DNA from: UBA5738 sp964470995
GTDB lineage: Bacteria > Patescibacteriota > Minisyncoccia > Minisyncoccales > UBA5738
Direction: 5' to 3'
Length of the DNA: 45,122 bases
Assembly (NCBI GenBank): GCA_964470995.1
Contig: CAYYEP010000011.1
Coordinates: 1-45,122, forward strand
Below are positions 7,459 through 15,722 of this stretch, one piece after another (within the stretch, counting starts at the first letter, position 1; each line of letters begins with the position of its first letter). The position numbers and the translations under genes are program-made. Below the pieces are notes generated by a model. The model searched no databases and was not told where the DNA came from. It saw only the letters and a list, made by a program, of their open reading frames with translations.

Positions 7459-8775
7459 TCAGTTCACGTCGCGCAAAAGAGGGATGCCGATCCGTTTGCG
7501 CCGGGTTTCGCCCTTAAAAAGATCGCTGGCGCGGGGAGTGGGCATATTGCGTCCGTCCGGGTTTTTCGCGCCGGCCACGGCCGCGAAACTGGACCCCAGA
7601 AAGACCGCGTGTTTGCCGAATTTATCCGACAGCTTGTCGACGCTTTCATAGATCCGGGAAAATTTTTCGGCTTTGGCGGATTGCCGGAAAAGGTCCAGTT
7701 GGGCCGGTGGCTGGCCAAGGTCGGCCATGGTTATCCCCGTGGCCCGGTAAAGAGTGCCGCTGTCAAACATCCATTCAAAATATTTTCGGACGGAATTGAC
7801 CATGACCTGGGGAACATTCGTGGCGTGATCAAGCTTGACCTCTCCGCCGCGGTATTGGAAATCCTGGGTTTTCAAAAAGAAAAAAAATTTTTTTGACGCC
7901 AGGCCGTGCCGCCGCGCTTTGATGCAGGCGTTTTCGATGTTTTTCGAAAGTTGTGAAAAAACGAATTCCCGGTCGCGCGTGGCCGGAGTGAAAGTTTTGG
8001 TTTTGCTGATGGATTTATAATTATTTTTTGTTCCCGGCGCGACCGGATAAATACTGATGCCGCGCAGTTCCTGCCAGATCTCGTAGTGGGGTTTGGTCAG
8101 GTTTTGTTTTATCCATTGTTCGTCTTTTTTTGCCAGATCCAAAGAATTTTTCAGCCCGCATTTGTAAAGATAGGCCGAAGTTGCCGGACCGATGCCCCAG
8201 ATTTTTTCCAGTGGGAGTTTTTCCAAAAAAATGTGGGCGGCGTTGGCGGGGATTATCGTCAGACCGGAAGGTTTTTTCCATTTCGAGCCGACTTTGGCCA
8301 GGACTTTGGTGGGCGCCAGGCCGACGGAAAAGGTCATTCCCAGTTCTTGGTCCAATTCGTTTTTGATCCGTTGCGCCATGGTTTCGTAGGGAAGATTGAG
8401 GGGGCGCTGCAGGCCGGTAAGGTCGGCAAAACATTCATCAATGCTGTATTCCTCGACCTGGGGCGTCCAGCGGCGCACGATATCGAACATCCGCACCGAG
8501 AATAGGGAATAGGTTTCGTAGTCCGACGGCAGGATGACGGCATCCGGGCAGACTTTTTTTATGTCGCGTAAATTCATACCGCGGGTGACTCCCGCGGCTT
8601 TGGCTTCGTAACTCATCGAAGAGGCGATGCCGCGCTCTTTGCCGGTAACTACGGGGCGGCCCTTGAGTTTGGGATTAAGCGCGATTTCGCAGGACGCAAA
8701 AAAACAATCGCCGTCGATATGCAGGATCGCTTGCGGGAAACCACCAAGATTTAACGGTGAGTTGTTTTTTTGCAT
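7459..8775 (-). CDS. dinB: Y-family DNA polymerase (Pol IV/UmuC type)
   Basis: A 438-residue translesion polymerase. Palm motifs are HIDGDCFFAS with metal ligand Asp21 and YSIDECFADLTG with Asp113 and Glu114; a helix-hairpin-helix (KIWGIGPATSAYLYKCG) and a little-finger domain follow. QLDLF near residue 357 matches the canonical beta-clamp binding motif. About 75 residues follow that motif, a tail longer than in typical DinB and closer to UmuC. It copies past damaged bases at low fidelity. It lies downstream of lexA on the same strand, with a 275-bp interval that holds an opposing RNA gene, so co-transcription with lexA is uncertain. Confidence 0.9.
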   Translation of the reverse strand: MQKNNSPLNLGGFPQAILHIDGDCFFASCEIALNPKLKGRPVVTGKERGIASSMSYEAKAAGVTRGMNLRDIKKVCPDAVILPSDYETYSLFSVRMFDIVRRWTPQVEEYSIDECFADLTGLQRPLNLPYETMAQRIKNELDQELGMTFSVGLAPTKVLAKVGSKWKKPSGLTIIPANAAHIFLEKLPLEKIWGIGPATSAYLYKCGLKNSLDLAKKDEQWIKQNLTKPHYEIWQELRGISIYPVAPGTKNNYKSISKTKTFTPATRDREFVFSQLSKNIENACIKARRHGLASKKFFFFLKTQDFQYRGGEVKLDHATNVPQVMVNSVRKYFEWMFDSGTLYRATGITMADLGQPPAQLDLFRQSAKAEKFSRIYESVDKLSDKFGKHAVFLGSSFAAVAGAKNPDGRNMPTPRASDLFKGETRRKRIGIPLLRDVN

Positions 8776-8780
8776 TTATC

Positions 8781-8808
8781 TTGAAAAAATTAAAAAATAT
8801 GCTAAATA
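8781..8808 (+). promoter_or_regulatory. Promoter reading into the lexA-dinB intergenic region
   Basis: -35 TTGAAA (8781-8786), 16-base spacer, extended -10 TGC-TAAATA (8800-8808). It points away from dinB, and no protein gene follows on this strand. Confidence 0.5.
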
Positions 8809-8814
8809 ATATCC

Positions 8815-9032
8815 ATTAAAATTTATCAAACTGACCGGCTTGGTTGTTTTCAGCGGCATGGGATTATTTGAATGTTGGTAGCATTCGGAAAATCCATAGA
8901 TTGCCGTTTCCGCGATCGTTCATTTTTTTTGCGGCTGGTGTTCCCACGGCCGCCGGAGAACGATCAGGACCAAGCGGAAACGCCAAGTCGGTTGTAAGAT
9001 GTCCAGAAATATTTCTGGACCTTTGTTTTTTT
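8815..9032 (+). ncRNA. Candidate structured non-coding RNA, three-way junction
   Basis: About 215 nt between a promoter and a strong terminator, with no credible reading frame. P1: 8833-8843 pairs with 8983-8993 (11 bp, two G-T pairs). P2: 8858-8865 with 8891-8897, then GAATG (8870-8874) with CATTC (8882-8886). P3: CGTTTCCGC (8905-8913) with GCGGAAACG (8974-8982), GATCGTTC (8914-8921) with GAACGATC (8958-8965), an 8-nt bulge at 8966-8973, and an apical hairpin GCGGC (8931-8935) / GCCGC (8949-8953). P3 abuts P1 directly, allowing stacking. The G-T pairs in P1 work only if the plus strand is the RNA. It does not show SRP, tmRNA or RNase P signatures; a divergent 6S-like RNA is possible. Confidence 0.5.
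9001..9032 (+). terminator. Terminator of the candidate ncRNA
   Basis: A perfect 20-base palindrome (9001-9020) followed by CTTTG and seven T. The T run lies only on the plus-strand side. Confidence 0.8.
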
Positions 9033-9050
9033 AGATCCATTTTCATTGAC

Positions 9051-9620
9051 TCAATATTTTCGGATGACCGCTTTGACGACCGCGGCGATTTTCAGTTCTT
9101 CTTCGGGGTAGATCGGTTGGTATTTCTTGTTAGCCGGTTCTAACCAAGTTCGATTATTTTTTTTGCGCAGATATTTCATTGTCCATTCCGAGTCGACTTC
9201 GGCGATGACGATGTCGCCGGGCCGCGGCGTGGCGGAACGGTCGGCAAGTACCAGGTCGTTTTCCATAATTCCGGCGCCAATCATTGAGTCGCCGGAAACC
9301 CGGAGCATAAATGTTGCGGCTTTGTTTTCGATAAGGTATTCGTCCAACGAGATTGTATCTACGAGCTCTTCTTCGGCAGGGGTAGGGAAGCCGGCTTGTA
9401 TTAGTCCCAAAACTTTTAACGGGGAGAAAATGTCTTGCGGAATAAGGCGGCCGGAATTATCTTTGGTTAAAAAATTCTCTCTAATTAGTTTGGCAACCAG
9501 TTTAAATACCGAGTTCTTGGATTTGAATTTTAACATGGTAGCAATTTCGGAGTATGTTGGCATCCGTTTGTTGCTGCGATAGAACGATGAGATTTTTTCT
9601 TTGGCAATTTGAGTGTTCAT
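9051..9620 (-). CDS. lexA: LexA-type SOS repressor
   Basis: A 189-residue protein. Residues 1-65 form a winged helix (MPTYSEIATMLKFKSKNSVFK); residues 68-189 form an S24 self-cleaving domain. The scissile Ala76-Gly77 (IQAGFP), nucleophile Ser112 in SGDSM and general base Lys149 are all present. LexA represses damage-response genes until RecA filaments trigger self-cleavage. It is autoregulated: a GAAC-N4-GTTC operator lies between its -35 and -10. The DNA-binding half is shorter than usual but complete. A UmuD-like role is less likely because the HTH is intact. Confidence 0.92.
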   Translation of the reverse strand: MNTQIAKEKISSFYRSNKRMPTYSEIATMLKFKSKNSVFKLVAKLIRENFLTKDNSGRLIPQDIFSPLKVLGLIQAGFPTPAEEELVDTISLDEYLIENKAATFMLRVSGDSMIGAGIMENDLVLADRSATPRPGDIVIAEVDSEWTMKYLRKKNNRTWLEPANKKYQPIYPEEELKIAAVVKAVIRKY

Positions 9621-9638
9621 TTTTTAGGGTTATCTTTC

Positions 9639-9668
9639 ATTTTAGGTGAACGGCTGTTCACTTGTCAA
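9639..9668 (-). promoter_or_regulatory. lexA promoter
   Basis: Minus strand: -35 TTGACA (9663-9668), 18-base spacer, -10 TAAAAT (9639-9644). It is near consensus, as expected for a gene kept low by repression. Confidence 0.75.
9646..9661. promoter_or_regulatory. SOS box (LexA operator)
   Basis: Inverted repeat GTGAAC-GGCT-GTTCAC filling the lexA promoter spacer. The core GAAC-N4-GTTC is the Gram-positive (DinR/Cheo box) LexA site, not the E. coli CTGT-N8-ACAG type. Confidence 0.8.
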
Positions 9669-9803
9669 CTTTGCAGAGAAAATCCGGTTGTCCCGTTAAA
9701 AGCGGAATAGAAACGGGAGGTGCCGGCCAAATTTTTTTATAGGGCCAATCCGGCCGGATGGCGCAATTCCCGCAGATTATGTTGCGAATGGCGGGGGCGG
9801 GTA

Positions 9804-9812
9804 TGTTACAAT
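9804..9812 (+). promoter_or_regulatory. Extended -10 promoter of the Ig-like surface protein
   Basis: TGT-TACAAT at 9804-9812 with no good -35; start near 9819. Confidence 0.4.
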
Positions 9813-9846
9813 AAAATTGGTAAAAGCATTTCATCGTGAAATTGAT

Positions 9847-12800
9847 ATGTTTGGCAGAAAAAAATCCAAAATTATTTTTTTGGCGATAATTTGTTCGGCC
9901 TTAGCGGTTGCGTCGGCTGGCGTTGCGTTGGCCGATACTTTCAATACCGATAATTATCCGGGCTGGTGCGCGAATCGTGTTATTAATAACAACGGATCAT
10001 TGGCCGTATTTTTTGATTGTTGTACCGGTAACGCGCCTTATTATAATATTACTTACACTAGTTTGAGTATCACCTATAATCCCTGCGATTTGTGCGTTTA
10101 TACTTATGATTGCGGCGCTTGCCAGCCGGATAATACCAAAGCCTGCGTAAAAATGGCACAATCGCCGGCGAACGCCGATTGCAGGAACCAGCCAGTATTA
10201 ACGCAGGCTTGTGTTTACGATGCGACCGCGCCAACGGTGACTATTACCGCGCCGTCAGATAACCAAACGGTGAACGGGGCGGCAGTGCCGGTGGCATTTT
10301 CTTTCCAAGATGACACGGGGGCCAGTTTTGCGAATATTATCGTTGACGGTACCGTGGCGGATACTATCTCGCTTAGCGGTGTGCCGGGGTCAATATCTTA
10401 TAATTGGAATTCAACGTCGGTTGGCGATGGTATTCACGATATTAAAGTCAAAGTATCTGATGCATTCGATAATTATGGTTATGATACTGTTAGCGTTAAC
10501 GTGGATAATATCAGAGACGCGCCGCCGGTGGAATTTACTTATCCTTTGGATGGAAACAAGGTTGGCGGCGTAATAACGATGACGGCGGTTGTCAGCGGCG
10601 ATGCCAGCGCGTATAAAGTTGAATTTTATGTTGACGGTGCTTTAAAATACACGGATACGTCATTCCCTTATGCATATACGTGGGATACGACTTCGTGGGC
10701 CGATGGAGAACATATCTTAAGAGTTAAGGCTTATGATGCGGCGGAAAAATCGTCTTATCAGGAAATTACGGTTGAAGTCGATAATACGGATGGCGTTAAC
10801 ACGATAGTGCCAACGGTAAGTATTACTAACCCTCTTGACGGCAATGAAGTTGACGGGACAGTAACAGTAAGCGCGGTGATTAACGGGTCGGCGGCGGTAT
10901 CCAGTGCTGGCGGGGCATACCAGGTTAAGTTCTATATTGACGGCATATTTGCGGTTTCCGATGCTTCCTTGCCTTATTCGTATGCTTGGAATACAACTGC
11001 GGTTACAAATGGCGTCCATACGATTAAAGCGGAAGTTTATAATACAACGAGCTATTTAACCCACGATACGGTGACGGTAATCGTGGATAATGCCGATTCC
11101 GGCAGTTCTGACAGGTTGAGTGTTGATAATACTGATCCGGATGTAGAAATAACCAGTCCGGCCAGCGGAGATATTGTTGGTGGCGAGGTTATTGTTAAGG
11201 CGGCCGCGACGGATGCCGGGGGAATTTATAAGGTAAAATTTTACATTGATGGCGCCTATATAGCTTCGGATACTTCGTTTCCCTATATGTATAGCTGGAA
11301 AACAGCAAGCTTTACGGAAGGGGCGCATAATTTGACGGTCCAGGCATTTGATGAGTCCGGCAACAGCGCAAAGGATCATATTGGTGTTACAGTCAGTAAT
11401 TCCGCTAATGTTACGGTTAAAACGGGCACGTTAATTGTTAAAAACAACGTCGTTAATAATGGCGGCGGCGTTTTAAATAACGCGGATTTTTCATTTTATA
11501 CCGATGGAACGGCGGTTGTTTTTGAGCCGGACGGAGAAAATGTTTTGTCAAAAGTTCCGGGAACTTATTCGGTTATTGGGATAAAGAAGGATCATTATGA
11601 TGTTTCGTATGCTGGTATGTGTTCCGGTATAACTTTAGCCGCGGGAGAAACTGCTACTTGTGCCATTACCAATACTTTCCATTGTGATTTTAAATGCAAT
11701 AAGCTGGGTGTTTGTATTGGCGGAAAGGCGTTGTGCGCGGAATGGGTACCCGATCCGGCGGTTTGTTCTAATGCGGCGCCGCCGGGCAAGTTATTTGATT
11801 GTGCCGCGGAAACCATGCCGGTCGCAAATAACGATATAAACCAAGCAACGGTTGCGTTGGTTGCGACTGATCAAAAAACGGTAATTATCGATAAAGACAG
11901 CGTGACGCCGGAATCGCCATTGGAAAGCCATAAAAGCGAAGCCCCAAGACAAAAAGATGATAAGCCTAAAAATTTGGTTGAATGCGTGTATACTTATAGC
12001 GCATTTGGTGCTTGTATTGAGGGAGGGCGTACTAGAATAATCTTATCGAAAGACCCCAATGATTGCGATACGGCGGTATTATCGCCGATTCTGGAAGAGG
12101 AATGCGAAATTTCCGGGGAGGTGCCGGTTCGACCGGAAGATGCGCCAGCGCCGGTACCGGAAGCGGTGACTGCCATGGGTGCGGCGCAGGATCAGAAAAA
12201 TCGACAGTTAAATAATTTTAACGGCCGTACCGGAAGTGAATGGCAGAAATATTATTTTGGGTTGGAATTTTGCGCGGCGGCGGATATTTGCGGAGGCGAT
12301 GCTGATCCGGATAACGACGGATTAACCAATAACGAAGAATATCGTTTTGGTACCGATCCGAAGAATGCCGATACGGATAGCGATGGTTATATCGATGGCG
12401 GGGAGATCAGGGAACGGCGCGATCCATTGACTATGTCGACAGATGCCACGGGCGACCGGATGGCGGTTGAAGATCCGAAAGCCAGCGAGGCGGATAGCCA
12501 AGGTATATATCAGGTGGAAAACGTGGAAACTGTCGGCGGCGATAAGGGGACTAAGATTGTTAAATTTAGCGGCAAAGCGATACCAAATGCTTATGTAAAT
12601 CTGGTTGTTTTTAGCGATCCGATTGTGATGACCGTAGAGACCAACGATGACGGCAGTTGGTCGTATGTCCTGGACCGACCATTGAAACAAGGGAATCATG
12701 AGGTTTATGTGGTGGTAACCAATAACACCGGCAAGATTGTGGCTAAAAGCGATTGGTTTGGATTTGCCCAGACCGCAGAAGCGGCAGTGGCTTTGCCGAT

Positions 12801-12948
12801 TCCGGGAGCGACCGCAGAAGCGGCCCCGGCGCCAACAAAGTCGCGTGCGGGAGAGGGTTATTTGTTGTTGGGACTGTTTAGTGTATTGGGGGTGGTTTTG
12901 GCGGTGGTAGCGATAGGTTTGGTAAGGGGAAAAACCAAAGTTGAATAA
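9847..12948 (+). CDS. Large membrane-anchored surface protein with Ig-like, SpaA-like and calcium-binding repeats
   Basis: A 1033-residue secreted protein. Signal peptide 1-29 (cleavage after ALA), a Cys-rich head (30-125), four Ig-like domains (about 127-221, 224-314, 318-414, 428-517) of the bacterial Big_7 type with the recurring VxFYIDGxxxxxDTSFPYxYxW core, one SpaA-like module (526-611, GTLIVKNNVVNNGG to CAITNT), Cys-rich segments (611-656, 709-754), a thrombospondin-type-3-like calcium repeat (817-864, DPDNDGLTNNEEY, ADTDSDGYIDGGE), a last Ig-like domain (884-971), and a C-terminal membrane helix (1001-1026) with a basic tail. It probably projects from the cell as an adhesin or cell-wall protein. 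The frame opens 30 bases earlier with TTG, but the signal peptide fits ATG 9847. Confidence 0.85.
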   Translation: MFGRKKSKIIFLAIICSALAVASAGVALADTFNTDNYPGWCANRVINNNGSLAVFFDCCTGNAPYYNITYTSLSITYNPCDLCVYTYDCGACQPDNTKACVKMAQSPANADCRNQPVLTQACVYDATAPTVTITAPSDNQTVNGAAVPVAFSFQDDTGASFANIIVDGTVADTISLSGVPGSISYNWNSTSVGDGIHDIKVKVSDAFDNYGYDTVSVNVDNIRDAPPVEFTYPLDGNKVGGVITMTAVVSGDASAYKVEFYVDGALKYTDTSFPYAYTWDTTSWADGEHILRVKAYDAAEKSSYQEITVEVDNTDGVNTIVPTVSITNPLDGNEVDGTVTVSAVINGSAAVSSAGGAYQVKFYIDGIFAVSDASLPYSYAWNTTAVTNGVHTIKAEVYNTTSYLTHDTVTVIVDNADSGSSDRLSVDNTDPDVEITSPASGDIVGGEVIVKAAATDAGGIYKVKFYIDGAYIASDTSFPYMYSWKTASFTEGAHNLTVQAFDESGNSAKDHIGVTVSNSANVTVKTGTLIVKNNVVNNGGGVLNNADFSFYTDGTAVVFEPDGENVLSKVPGTYSVIGIKKDHYDVSYAGMCSGITLAAGETATCAITNTFHCDFKCNKLGVCIGGKALCAEWVPDPAVCSNAAPPGKLFDCAAETMPVANNDINQATVALVATDQKTVIIDKDSVTPESPLESHKSEAPRQKDDKPKNLVECVYTYSAFGACIEGGRTRIILSKDPNDCDTAVLSPILEEECEISGEVPVRPEDAPAPVPEAVTAMGAAQDQKNRQLNNFNGRTGSEWQKYYFGLEFCAAADICGGDADPDNDGLTNNEEYRFGTDPKNADTDSDGYIDGGEIRERRDPLTMSTDATGDRMAVEDPKASEADSQGIYQVENVETVGGDKGTKIVKFSGKAIPNAYVNLVVFSDPIVMTVETNDDGSWSYVLDRPLKQGNHEVYVVVTNNTGKIVAKSDWFGFAQTAEAAVALPIPGATAEAAPAPTKSRAGEGYLLLGLFSVLGVVLAVVAIGLVRGKTKVE

Positions 12949-13006
12949 TAGGTTATTTCGACGCCGGGACGGATTTGCAAATTCTAAAAATCGGGTTTAA
13001 TTATAA

Positions 13007-13015
13007 TGTTATAAT
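13007..13015 (+). promoter_or_regulatory. Extended -10 promoter of the SIS-like gene
   Basis: TGT-TATAAT at 13007-13015; a second TATAAT overlaps just upstream (13002-13007). The start near 13022 rules out the earlier TTG at 12975. Confidence 0.5.
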
Positions 13016-13025
13016 TACGGATTAT

Positions 13026-13898
13026 ATGGAAAATCAAAATATGGAAAAGATCGAGACGCTTGATTATTATGCGACGAGAGCCGCGCGTGAATTAAGCCAA
13101 TGGAAATATCCGAATATTAATATCAAAAAAACGAGCCGCAATATTTTTGTCGGCTCGGGCGATGCCGACAATACCGGCCGGATACTGGCGCAAAATTTCG
13201 GCGGCTGCGGATTTTCAGTGGCGGATTATAAACGATTTTTCGATAATAATCCGGAAAAAGATCAGGATATTTATATTGTGAACGCTTCGGGAGCCAAGGA
13301 CGGGGTTAAGATGGCGCAGTGGCTGACTGAGAACGGCTACCAGCCAAAGCTCATCACTTCTAACCCCGAACCGCTGGCGGGTAAGTTTTTGAAACCCGAA
13401 GATGTATTTGTTTTCCCGGCGATCAAGGAACCGCCGACATACAATGTTAGTACTTACGCGGCGATGCTGTATGGGATATTAAAAGAGGATGTGCCGGGAT
13501 TGGCGGATAAGCTGGCCAGTTTGAGGGTGCCTGATTTGCGAAAATATAAATTTGTTTTTTTTGTTACCGATGATAAATACGAGATCGTGGGGCGGATGGC
13601 CAAGCGCAAGGTTGCTGAAACCCTGGCGGGATTGGGTGCGGATGCGGGCGGGTATTCCAACGCGGCGCACGGAATGCTTTTACAGCCCAACCCCGATCGG
13701 TTGGTGGTGGCGGTCAATTGCGAATATGACGGTCCGGGAGATGTTTGCAGATTAAGCGGAAATTCTTATTTGGAATTGGTGCTTTTTATGCATTATATTA
13801 TCGGCAAAAACCAGACTGACCGTGATTCGGAAACGATATTGCGCAATTATTTTGAGAATGCCAAAAAACAGGGTTGGGAATTCAATAAAGTTTGGTAA
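13026..13898 (+). CDS. SIS-like (phosphosugar-binding fold) protein
   Basis: About 290 residues. The N-terminal half shows a sugar-isomerase (SIS) pattern: NIFVGSGDADNTGRILAQNF, DIYIVNASGAKDGVKMAQWL, KLITSNP and DVFVFPAIKEPPTYNVSTYA, corresponding to the nucleotide-fold strands and the Ser/Thr-rich phosphosugar loops. The second half (FVFFVTDDKYEIVGRMAKRK) may be a second, degenerate copy. Such domains isomerise or sense phosphosugars; the substrate is unknown, and a link to cell-surface amino sugars is only inferred from the neighbouring loci. Start is ATG 13026 or 13041; neither has a Shine-Dalgarno. Confidence 0.55.
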   Translation: MENQNMEKIETLDYYATRAARELSQWKYPNINIKKTSRNIFVGSGDADNTGRILAQNFGGCGFSVADYKRFFDNNPEKDQDIYIVNASGAKDGVKMAQWLTENGYQPKLITSNPEPLAGKFLKPEDVFVFPAIKEPPTYNVSTYAAMLYGILKEDVPGLADKLASLRVPDLRKYKFVFFVTDDKYEIVGRMAKRKVAETLAGLGADAGGYSNAAHGMLLQPNPDRLVVAVNCEYDGPGDVCRLSGNSYLELVLFMHYIIGKNQTDRDSETILRNYFENAKKQGWEFNKVW

Positions 13899-13914
13899 CG
13901 TTTTTAAAATAAAG

Positions 13915-13943
13915 ACCGGTGCGGATCAACCGTACCGGTTTTT
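13915..13943 (+). terminator. Terminator after the SIS-like gene
   Basis: 10-bp stem ACCGGTGCGG (13915-13924) / CCGTACCGGT (13930-13939) with one G-T pair, loop ATCAA, then T run. Confidence 0.8.
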
Positions 13944-14008
13944 AGTTTTTTAAAAAAGCTTGGAGAAACTGGTGTTCCGGGTATTCGATTCTGTTCGCGG
14001 CAGGAAAT

Positions 14009-14242
14009 TTAAAGACCCATTGCCATAATGACAGTTAGATTTTTGGGACGCAGGGCGTATTTGCTCTGGCGGAGGATTCGGACGTTATCGCGCCGTTTCA
14101 AGTGCCGGCAGCCAACTTCTTTGCAGTAGCCGATGGCTTTGCCGTTTCTTTGGCAGGGGAGTTTCTCGCGATGGTCACAATAGAATGGGGCTTGGTCCAT
14201 TGCCGAAAACATGTTGTTTAGGATGTCTGTTAAACTTGCCAT
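14009..14242 (-). CDS. Small Cys-rich hypothetical protein
   Basis: A 77-residue protein with four Cys and nearby His (FYCDHREKLPC and GYCKEVGCRHLKRR) that could bind one zinc, then a basic C-terminal stretch. AAGGAG lies 10 bases before the ATG, which supports a real gene. No family is recognised. A nucleic-acid-binding role is possible given the charge, but this is inference. Confidence 0.5.
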   Translation of the reverse strand: MASLTDILNNMFSAMDQAPFYCDHREKLPCQRNGKAIGYCKEVGCRHLKRRDNVRILRQSKYALRPKNLTVIMAMGL

Positions 14243-14459
14243 AAACTTCTTACTCCTTGTTTTGCTAAAGATCTGCGTTCGGCGACCGGTTTTGGTCGTG
14301 CCATTAAGGTAATTTTATATTAATATATTATAATTATATTTTGATTTTAATCAAGGGCCAATGCCGAAAACTTGCTTTTTCGGGGGTATTTGCTAAAAAA
14401 TGATGGGTAAAATGAATATTCGGCGCCACGCTAATTAGTGCGGTGCTAACACGGGTGCA

Positions 14460-14753
14460 ATGTACTGCTGTTATATCTTGAGGAGTATAAAATCGGGAAT
14501 GTTTTATATCGACACGGCCAATGAATTGGAGCGCGCGGTTTTGATGCATAACGGGGCGCGTTTTATTTCGACCAAGCCTTTTATGCCGTGGGAGTTGGCG
14601 TGGTACGAGGTTTTTGAAACCGAAAAAGAGGCGTGTGATTGCGCCCGATATTTGAAGTCGAGCAACGGACGGGAATTCGCATATAAAAGATTGATGCCGA
14701 TAATTCTTAACGGAAATTATGCTGTTGGCAGGCATCGAATATATGAAGTTTGA
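14460..14753 (+). CDS. GIY-YIG domain protein with catalytic residues lost
   Basis: A 97-residue protein of the small stand-alone GIY-YIG class common in CPR genomes: YCCYILRSIKSGMFYI, LERAVLMHN, STKPFMPWELAWYE, and the C-terminal RYLKSSNGREFAYKRL. Against the family pattern, the Gly of YIG is Asp18, the catalytic Arg four residues before HN is Ala26, and the Glu before the YLK motif is Ala62. It is therefore probably not an active nuclease, though the fold seems intact and the frame is open. It may bind DNA or may be decaying. No Shine-Dalgarno or clear promoter is visible. Confidence 0.75.
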   Translation: MYCCYILRSIKSGMFYIDTANELERAVLMHNGARFISTKPFMPWELAWYEVFETEKEACDCARYLKSSNGREFAYKRLMPIILNGNYAVGRHRIYEV

Positions 14754-15312
14754 TGTTTATAATAAAAAATAGTGGCGATGCCAAAAGATTTGGACATCAC
14801 CACAAGAGCTTAAGGGAAGTTTTGTTTTATAAGGTGCAAAGGATGGGGGCAAATCATGGAGGAGGAGAGGATAAAAAAAGAAAAATCATGACTTGCCGTA
14901 TATATTTATTATTATGTATATCGGGATTTGTCAAGGGTGTGTGCTGCGGCTAAAAGTTATAAAGAGCAACGATAATCATTATTTAAGAAGGGCGGCCGCG
15001 CTTGCGATCATTCATCTTGTGCCGGGGCAGTATTGGCGCACTTTTGTTGCTGTTCCGGCAATGCCGGTATCGGTTTAAATTTTACTTGTTTTTGGTTTTA
15101 TTGATTATCATTTTACTTGGTTTTTATTGATTTGCCGCGAAATAACGCGATCGCGCCGGGCTTTTTGCTTGATATGCCAAGCCATCTTTTTTTAGCGAGC
15201 AAATATTTTTTGGGCTGATATCGGGTTAATGGCCAGCAAACCGTATTTCTCGGCTTCCTGAAGCAATCCATACTGAAGGGCTGGCGGGGATATTTTGGCG
15301 GTTGAATAAAAA
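14754..15312. other. Gene-free stretch of about 560 bases
   Basis: Several short frames exist but none has a ribosome site or recognisable content. It holds an imperfect direct repeat (15080-15105 and 15111-15131, TTTTACTTG...TTTTTATTGAT) and a weak plus-strand hairpin GCTTG/CAAGC (15167-15182) with a T run, which could end the GIY-YIG transcript. Confidence 0.4.
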
Positions 15313-15337
15313 GCCGTTTCGCGAATCGCAAAACGGC
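15306..15337 (-). terminator. Terminator of the epimerase-GT2 unit
   Basis: On the minus strand an 11-bp stem (15327-15337 with 15313-15323, GCCGTTTTGCG / CGCGAAACGGC, one wobble), loop ATT, then TTTTTATT. Confidence 0.8.
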
Positions 15338-15354
15338 AACTATTTGCTTAATTT

Positions 15355-15720
15355 TCAGCCAAGTGAAAAATTTTGGCTAATTTTTGTTGTATTAGAAACG
15401 GGAGCCGTGCGGATCGAGGTTGTTTCGGAGATGTCATACGGAGTCGTAACGGACTGATTGTTTTTACCGGCGGCAATCGTTTGCCAGCCGATAGTGCCGG
15501 CGATATTTTTCGTGGCCAATATATTATCCATTGATGCTTGTGCTGTTATTCCGATCATCGGGATGACGGCAGGGTTTGTCGATGCCGGTTCGCCGGGATC
15601 GATTCCTGGCGGCGCGATTACGATAAGCCACCAGAAGAACAATCCAATCGGGATCACGGTTATGGGCCACCGGCATATTACGTGCATCAGCGAACTTGGC
15701 GCCAGTTGCGGGAAATGCAT
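15355..15720 (-). CDS. Small single-pass membrane protein of the polysaccharide operon
   Basis: A 121-residue protein with one hydrophobic segment (about residues 19-37, ITVIPIGLFFWWLIVIA) and an external C-terminal part rich in Thr, Ser and Asn. It is not recognised. It starts 2 bases after the stop of the preceding gene, with AAGGGGG about 5 bases before the ATG, so it is the last gene of the GT2 operon. A small helper subunit of the synthase (analogous in place to PgaD) is conceivable but only from position. Confidence 0.5.
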   Translation of the reverse strand: MHFPQLAPSSLMHVICRWPITVIPIGLFFWWLIVIAPPGIDPGEPASTNPAVIPMIGITAQASMDNILATKNIAGTIGWQTIAAGKNNQSVTTPYDISETTSIRTAPVSNTTKISQNFSLG

Positions 15721-15722
15721 CT

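Noticed and set aside
9001..9020. The 20-base palindrome as a LexA operator for dinB
   Set aside because: It lacks the GAAC-N4-GTTC core found at the lexA promoter, lies over 200 bases from dinB, and is followed by a T run on one side, so it is better read as a terminator.
8815..9032. Signal recognition particle RNA, tmRNA or RNase P RNA
   Set aside because: The conserved GGAA-capped SRP helix with its AGCAG strand, the tRNA-like ends of tmRNA, and the conserved RNase P core blocks are not seen.
14750..15331. Short frames at 14750-14953, 14893-15078 (plus) and 15113-15331 (minus)
   Set aside because: None has a ribosome site or protein-like pattern. A short minus-strand stretch (15191-15300, reading ALQYGLLQEAEKYGLLAINP) looks protein-like but has no start and lies beyond a terminator; at best it is a remnant.
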